Shown: positions 5,978-9,619 of the stretch, in pieces
Numbering within the stretch: the first letter of the stretch is position 1
Layout: each line of letters begins with the position of its first letter
Assembly: GCA_946610655.1 (NCBI GenBank)
Contig: CAMOCH010000032.1
Location: forward strand, 1-9,619
From: an uncultured Clostridia bacterium
Lineage (GTDB): Bacteria; Bacillota; Clostridia; Christensenellales; UBA1242
Direction: 5' to 3'
Length of the DNA: 9,619 bases
Program-made: the position numbers and the translations under genes
Notes under the pieces: generated by a model
The model's database searches: none
What the model was told of the DNA's origin: nothing
Seen by the model: the letters and a program-made list of their open reading frames with translations, nothing else

Positions 5978-8333
5978 TATTATTCTTACTTGCATGAGCA
6001 ATAAGTTCTGCCCTAAATTTATCAATTTCTTCACCAGAAAGTGTATGGTCATATGAACCTAAGTTATACCTAACTGTTATACTCTTTCTATCTCCAAGAC
6101 TATTATCTTCATAAATATCAACAAATTCAAAACCATTTGAAATTTTGTTTCTATATTTATTCATCTTGCTCTCAAATTCGCCATAAGGCATATTTTTGTC
6201 AACAAGGAAGTTAAAGTCCATATCAACTTGTTGATATTTTGAAATGGCTCTTGGTTTTTTGTAGTAAACTGGGATTTCACAAAGTTTGCCAAAATCAAGT
6301 TCAAGCATGCAAACATTAAATCTCTTATCCAAGTTTTTCTTAACCGTTGGATGCAAAATTCCCATTTCACCAAAGTCTCCATTACGGTTAACAATTCTTG
6401 CACTATTAACTGGGTGATAATAATTATTAGCCTCACCTTTTTGAAGATTTAGTTCCATTCCAACAACAGTTTTACCAACGTCTTCAATAACTTTTTTCAT
6501 TTCAAAGAAAAGTTCTTCTTCTGATTGTGTTTGACTTGCAAAAAGCACAGACAAATGTTTTTTCTCAATAGCAAGATTATTTTCATCTTTTCCAACAACA
6601 ACCCTTCCAATTTCAAATATTCTAATATCTGCAAGTTGGTTTCTATTTTCTTCAAAAAATTTCAAAAGTGTTGGAGCAAGCAAACTTCTTATGCCATCTT
6701 GACCTGCATTTGAGTTATCCATAAGTGAAACATAAGATTTATGCTCAATACCATTCTTCTCACAAAAATCTTTGTAGTTCCAAATATAACTATGCACTTC
6801 AGTTGCATCATATTTTTCTGCAAGATATTTTTTAACTTCATATTCAAGAGCAACTTCTCTTTTCATATTAACAGGAACAGCCTCAAACATAAGAGGCGCA
6901 GGAACAATGTTATCATATCCGTAAATTCTAGCAACTTCTTCAACCAAATCTTCTTTTATACTAACATCTTTTGTTGCTCTATATGATGGAACACTTGCTG
7001 TTATAACATTTTTATTTTTAGTAAGTTCAAATCCAAGCCCTGTAAGAATTTTTTGAATTTGTTTTTCTTCAATATTTGCACCAATAATTTTAGATATAAA
7101 TGATGGTTCAAAATCAATAGAAAGTTTTGGATAATGATAAGAATATTCATCGCTAAATGATGATGTAACTTTTGCACCACTATCTATTTGTTTAACCAAA
7201 TAAACCATTCTTTCAAGTGCTAGTTTTGTTTTTTCTGGGTCCAAAGATTTTTCATATCTAATTGATGCATCTGTAACAAGACCAATTCCACGGCTTGTTT
7301 TTCTTATGCTTGTGCTATTAAACACTGCCGCTTCAAACAAAACTTTTGTTGTGCTTTCGCTAATTCCAGATTTTAATCCACCCTTAATTCCAGCAATTGC
7401 AACAGGTTCACTATTTTCATCACAAATTGTAACTGCACCTTCTGGAAGCTCATGCTCTTCTCCTTCAAGAGTGAGCATTTTTGTTCCTTTTTTGCTATCA
7501 ATAACATTAATGCCTTTAACAATATCATTATCAAATGCATGCATAGGAAGACCAACATCCATCATAACATAGTTTGTTAAGTCGGCAAGCAAATTAATAT
7601 CTCTCATTCCACAATAAGTAAGTCTTATTTTCATATAATCTGGAGAATATTTTTTTGTTATATCACTCATTGTTATTGCAGAATATCTATAGCAGTTTTT
7701 GCTTTGATTTTTAATAGAAACAGATTTTAAGTTTTTGTATTCTTCAAGATTTGCAACATTAATATCTTTAAGTTTTCTATCAAATATAACAGCAAATTCT
7801 CTAGCCATTCCATAGTGACCCCAAAGGTCTGGTCTGTTTGTTAAAGTTTTATTATCAATTTCCAAAACAACATCATCAACTGGCCAAACTTTTTTGATAT
7901 CTTCTCCAATTGGATAATCACCAGCAAGGTCCATAATGCCTTCGTCATCAGAGCCAATACCAAGTTCTGCAGCACTGCAGCACATGCCTTCGCTATCAAT
8001 ATCTCCTCTTTTTGCAACAGAAATTTTAAAACCATTAACACTGCCACCATCTGTTGCAACACAAGTCACCATGCCAACTCTCACATTTGGTGCACCACAA
8101 ACAATTTGCAAAACTTTAGATTTGATATCAACTTTTAAAATGTGCCAATGTTTGTTTGTTGGATGCTCACTTACTTCCAAAATTTTACCAAACACAACAC
8201 CATGGGTTTTTGAACCCATATATTCAACATTTTCAATTTCTGCAGTTGAAAGATTGAATCTCTTTATAATTTCTTCTTCAGAGATTCCTTCCAAATCAAC
8301 ATAATCTTTAATCCAATTTAAACTTATTTTCAT
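5964..8333 (-). CDS. pheT: Phenylalanyl-tRNA synthetase beta subunit PheT
   Basis: A 789-residue protein of normal length for bacterial PheT. It forms the (alpha-beta)2 enzyme with PheS and carries tRNA binding and editing of mischarged Tyr-tRNA-Phe. Domains in order: N-terminal NWIKDYVDL; the EMAP-like tRNA-binding domain (about 42-150, with VCGAPNVRVG at 78-87 and SEGMCCSAAELGI at 114-126); the B3/B4 editing domain (about 210-390, with NYVMMDVGLPMHAFD at 254-268); the B5 domain (about 403-475, ending EDLVEEVARIYGYD); a catalytic-like core (about 480-690); and the C-terminal ferredoxin-fold anticodon-binding domain (693-789). ATG at 8333 is preceded by AGGAG, which overlaps the TAG of pheS nine bases away, so the two subunits are co-translated in balance. 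Expression depends on the T-box upstream of pheS. Nothing is missing. Confidence 0.97.
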   Translation of the reverse strand: MKISLNWIKDYVDLEGISEEEIIKRFNLSTAEIENVEYMGSKTHGVVFGKILEVSEHPTNKHWHILKVDIKSKVLQIVCGAPNVRVGMVTCVATDGGSVNGFKISVAKRGDIDSEGMCCSAAELGIGSDDEGIMDLAGDYPIGEDIKKVWPVDDVVLEIDNKTLTNRPDLWGHYGMAREFAVIFDRKLKDINVANLEEYKNLKSVSIKNQSKNCYRYSAITMSDITKKYSPDYMKIRLTYCGMRDINLLADLTNYVMMDVGLPMHAFDNDIVKGINVIDSKKGTKMLTLEGEEHELPEGAVTICDENSEPVAIAGIKGGLKSGISESTTKVLFEAAVFNSTSIRKTSRGIGLVTDASIRYEKSLDPEKTKLALERMVYLVKQIDSGAKVTSSFSDEYSYHYPKLSIDFEPSFISKIIGANIEEKQIQKILTGLGFELTKNKNVITASVPSYRATKDVSIKEDLVEEVARIYGYDNIVPAPLMFEAVPVNMKREVALEYEVKKYLAEKYDATEVHSYIWNYKDFCEKNGIEHKSYVSLMDNSNAGQDGIRSLLAPTLLKFFEENRNQLADIRIFEIGRVVVGKDENNLAIEKKHLSVLFASQTQSEEELFFEMKKVIEDVGKTVVGMELNLQKGEANNYYHPVNSARIVNRNGDFGEMGILHPTVKKNLDKRFNVCMLELDFGKLCEIPVYYKKPRAISKYQQVDMDFNFLVDKNMPYGEFESKMNKYRNKISNGFEFVDIYEDNSLGDRKSITVRYNLGSYDHTLSGEEIDKFRAELIAHASKNNIILR

Positions 8334-8342
8334 GATATTCTC

Positions 8343-9377
8343 CTAATTAATCTTTGTTTTAAATTGTTTTAACAATTTTATTTCACCGGCATTCAAGTGT
8401 CTAATATCATCTAGGCCACTTTTAATCATAACAAGTCTGTCAAATCCAAGACCAAACGCAAATCCATTATATTTTTCAGAATCAACGCCAGCCATTTTTA
8501 AAACGTTTGGATGAATCATTCCACATGGACAAAGTTCAATCCAACCAGAGTTTCCACAAGTTGAACAACCTTTTCCTCCACAGAATGGGCAACTTGCATC
8601 AAGTTCAAATGATGGTTCTGTAAATGGGAAATATCCTGGACGAAGTCTAACGTTAATATCTTTTTTGAACACACCATTGAGCATTCTCTTCATGAAATAT
8701 ATAAGGTTTGCAACTGAAACATTTTCATCAACCACAACGCCTTCAATTTGAAAGAATGTATTTTCATGACTTGCATCTATTGCTTCGTTTCTAAAACATC
8801 TTCCTGGAAAAAGCACTTTACATTTTGGACCATAGGTTCTAAGTATTCTGTTTTGAGCAGCAGATGTTTGAGTTTTTAAAACTTCTCCATTATCAAGCCA
8901 GAATGTATCTTGCATATCTCTTGCAGGATGTGTATCTGGAACGTTTACTGCAATAAAGTTGTTATACTCTGTTTCAATTTCATTACCATCTTCAATAATA
9001 AATCCCATGCTAGCAAAAATATCAACAACTTGTTTTTGCAAAATAGTTCTTGGATGAAGAGAACCAACTTTTGTGTCAACAGGAAGTGTTATATCAAATG
9101 CTTTTGCTTTTGAAATTTCAAGTTCAACAGCTTTTTGATTTAACTTTTCTTTAAGAGCTACAATTTTCTCCTCTATGCTATTTTTTAAGTTATTGATAAG
9201 CATACCCATTTCTTTTTTAAGTTCTGCAGGAACTTCTCTAAAATGAGTCATAAGTTCGGTAACTTTTCCCTTTTTGCCCATGTAATTAAGTCTTAATGTT
9301 TCAAGTTCATTTAAGTCATTAATTTTTGAGCTATCTGCTTCAAATTCTTGTGATAATTGGTTGATTTTGTCTTTCAT
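8343..9377 (-). CDS. pheS: Phenylalanyl-tRNA synthetase alpha subunit PheS
   Basis: A 344-residue class II synthetase subunit that activates phenylalanine and charges tRNA-Phe. Residues 1-90 form the coiled-coil tRNA-binding arm. Motif 1 region starts at LHPRT (107-111), then DTHPARDMQDTFW (148-160) and QTSAAQ (170-175). Motif 2 is GRCFRNE (192-198) with FFQIEG (208-213). FPFTEP (250-255) and GFAFG (305-309) supply the phenylalanine pocket, with the specificity Ala at 307. Motif 3 is GLGFDRL (309-315). A cysteine-rich insert CPFC...GCSTC (263-274), plus Cys283 and Cys285 in WIELCPCGMIHP, could bind zinc. Most relatives read EILGAGM or EVLGCGM at that last point. ATG at 9377 has AAGGAG five bases upstream, right after the T-box terminator. 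pheT follows nine bases downstream. Confidence 0.97.
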   Translation of the reverse strand: MKDKINQLSQEFEADSSKINDLNELETLRLNYMGKKGKVTELMTHFREVPAELKKEMGMLINNLKNSIEEKIVALKEKLNQKAVELEISKAKAFDITLPVDTKVGSLHPRTILQKQVVDIFASMGFIIEDGNEIETEYNNFIAVNVPDTHPARDMQDTFWLDNGEVLKTQTSAAQNRILRTYGPKCKVLFPGRCFRNEAIDASHENTFFQIEGVVVDENVSVANLIYFMKRMLNGVFKKDINVRLRPGYFPFTEPSFELDASCPFCGGKGCSTCGNSGWIELCPCGMIHPNVLKMAGVDSEKYNGFAFGLGFDRLVMIKSGLDDIRHLNAGEIKLLKQFKTKIN

Positions 9378-9398
9378 AATTACTCCTTAAAAATAAAA

Positions 9399-9419
9399 AC
9401 GCCCTAATTAATAGGACGT
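9399..9419 (-). terminator. T-box regulated intrinsic terminator
   Basis: In the transcript, ACGUCCUA (9419-9412) pairs with UAGGGCGU (9406-9399): eight pairs including one G-U, with a five-base loop. A U-rich tract runs from 9399 to 9389. The 5' arm is shared with the antiterminator, so the two folds are mutually exclusive. Confidence 0.9.
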
Positions 9420-9442
9420 CAATTAACGTGGTACCACCTATT
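9410..9442 (-). promoter_or_regulatory. T-box antiterminator
   Basis: AAUAGG (9442-9437) pairs perfectly with CCUAUU (9415-9410). The seven-base bulge UGGUACC (9436-9430) offers UGGU to the tRNA acceptor end ACCA, matching the A discriminator of tRNA-Phe. The second helix is ACGU (9429-9426) with ACGU (9419-9416), with a six-base loop. This is the canonical two-helix form, with no unpaired bases on the 3' side between helices. Confidence 0.9.
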
Positions 9443-9522
9443 TTCGTTTGCAACAAGCAAACCTTATTCTGCGTTTATACATACGCCTATGTCTTAGATT
9501 TTACCTAAGCCACTCCAATACC

Positions 9523-9525
9523 GAA
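9523..9525 (-). promoter_or_regulatory. Specifier codon UUC (Phe) of the T-box
   Basis: UUC within AUGUUCGG on the 3' side of the stem I internal loop, just after the strand that pairs with the upper helix. It matches the amino acid of the downstream synthetase. It is followed by G where A is more usual. Confidence 0.75.
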
Positions 9526-9619
9526 CATAAATTTTAGCGTTACAATCATTGCTTTCAGCCCATGGCAACAATTCTCTAAATTTGAATACTAAAATCTTTT
9601 TGTATCTTCATTGTGTTTA

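Larger units (their letters stand above)
9389..9615 (-). ncRNA. tRNA-Phe T-box riboswitch leader of pheST
   Basis: This leader senses uncharged tRNA-Phe and lets transcription proceed into pheS when phenylalanine is short. In order along the minus-strand transcript there is a stem I region. Its loop-E-like AGUA lies on the 5' side (near 9590-9593), with an AAAUUUAG/CUAAAAUUU helix above the specifier loop. Next come a CUUAG/CUAAG hairpin (9493-9509), a GCGU/ACGC hairpin (9471-9486), stem III GUUUGC/GCAAAC (9446-9462), the T-box sequence AGGUGGUACCACG (9439-9427), and the terminator. The 5' boundary is approximate; the promoter is probably past the right edge. Stem I lower pairing was worked out by eye and is less certain than the 3' half. 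Confidence 0.93.

Noticed and set aside
5985..6005. Hairpin CTTA-TTGC / GCAA-TAAG with one bulged base, considered as a terminator for the convergent genes
   Set aside because: It lies in the pheT coding end, is weak and AT-rich, and is followed by no U-tract on the plus strand and only a broken one on the minus strand. Chance is likely.
7936..8304. Open plus-strand frame of 122 codons opposite the start of pheT
   Set aside because: It is antisense to the conserved tRNA-binding domain of PheT, which explains the open frame. The translation has no recognisable feature.

Overview
The window looks like chromosomal DNA of a low-GC Gram-positive bacterium (Bacillota, clostridial or an uncultured gut-type lineage). 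The reasons are very AT-rich DNA, strong AAGGAG/GGAG ribosome-binding sites, a T-box leader in front of pheS, and the linked tsaE-tsaB-rimI genes. TGA is used as a stop (rimI and the phosphorylase gene end in TGA) and tryptophan is read from TGG, so the mycoplasma code is not in use. I see no mobile element, CRISPR array, tRNA or rRNA. Apart from the leader in front of pheS, no stretch longer than about 100 bases lacks a gene.

Layout, right to left, because nearly everything is on the minus strand. At 9389-9615 there is a tRNA-Phe-responsive T-box leader, complete with stem III, antiterminator, terminator and a UUC specifier. It is followed by pheS and pheT (8343-9377 and 5964-8333), the two subunits of phenylalanyl-tRNA synthetase. 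A single plus-strand gene (5210-5977) for an unrecognised four-helix membrane protein sits between the two minus-strand operons. Its 3' end overlaps the end of pheT by 14 bases.

A tightly packed minus-strand operon runs from 5107 to the left edge: a thymidine/pyrimidine-nucleoside-phosphorylase-like gene, deoC, tsaE, tsaB, rimI, an alpha/beta hydrolase, and a Mur ligase with an N-terminal membrane domain (truncated by the window edge). Gaps are 1 to 18 bases or small overlaps. A sigma-70-type promoter whose -10 box lies inside a 9-bp inverted repeat is proposed at 5121-5157. The operon therefore mixes deoxynucleoside salvage, t6A tRNA modification, protein N-acetylation and cell-wall precursor chemistry.

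The most unusual point is the phosphorylase homologue. It keeps the length, fold markers and C-terminal domain of the family, yet the phosphate- and pyrimidine-contacting residues have nearly all been replaced. It is either a pseudoenzyme or an enzyme with a changed substrate. It is paired with a DeoC that keeps its catalytic lysines but has a very short C-terminus. The remainder is mostly ordinary housekeeping sequence.
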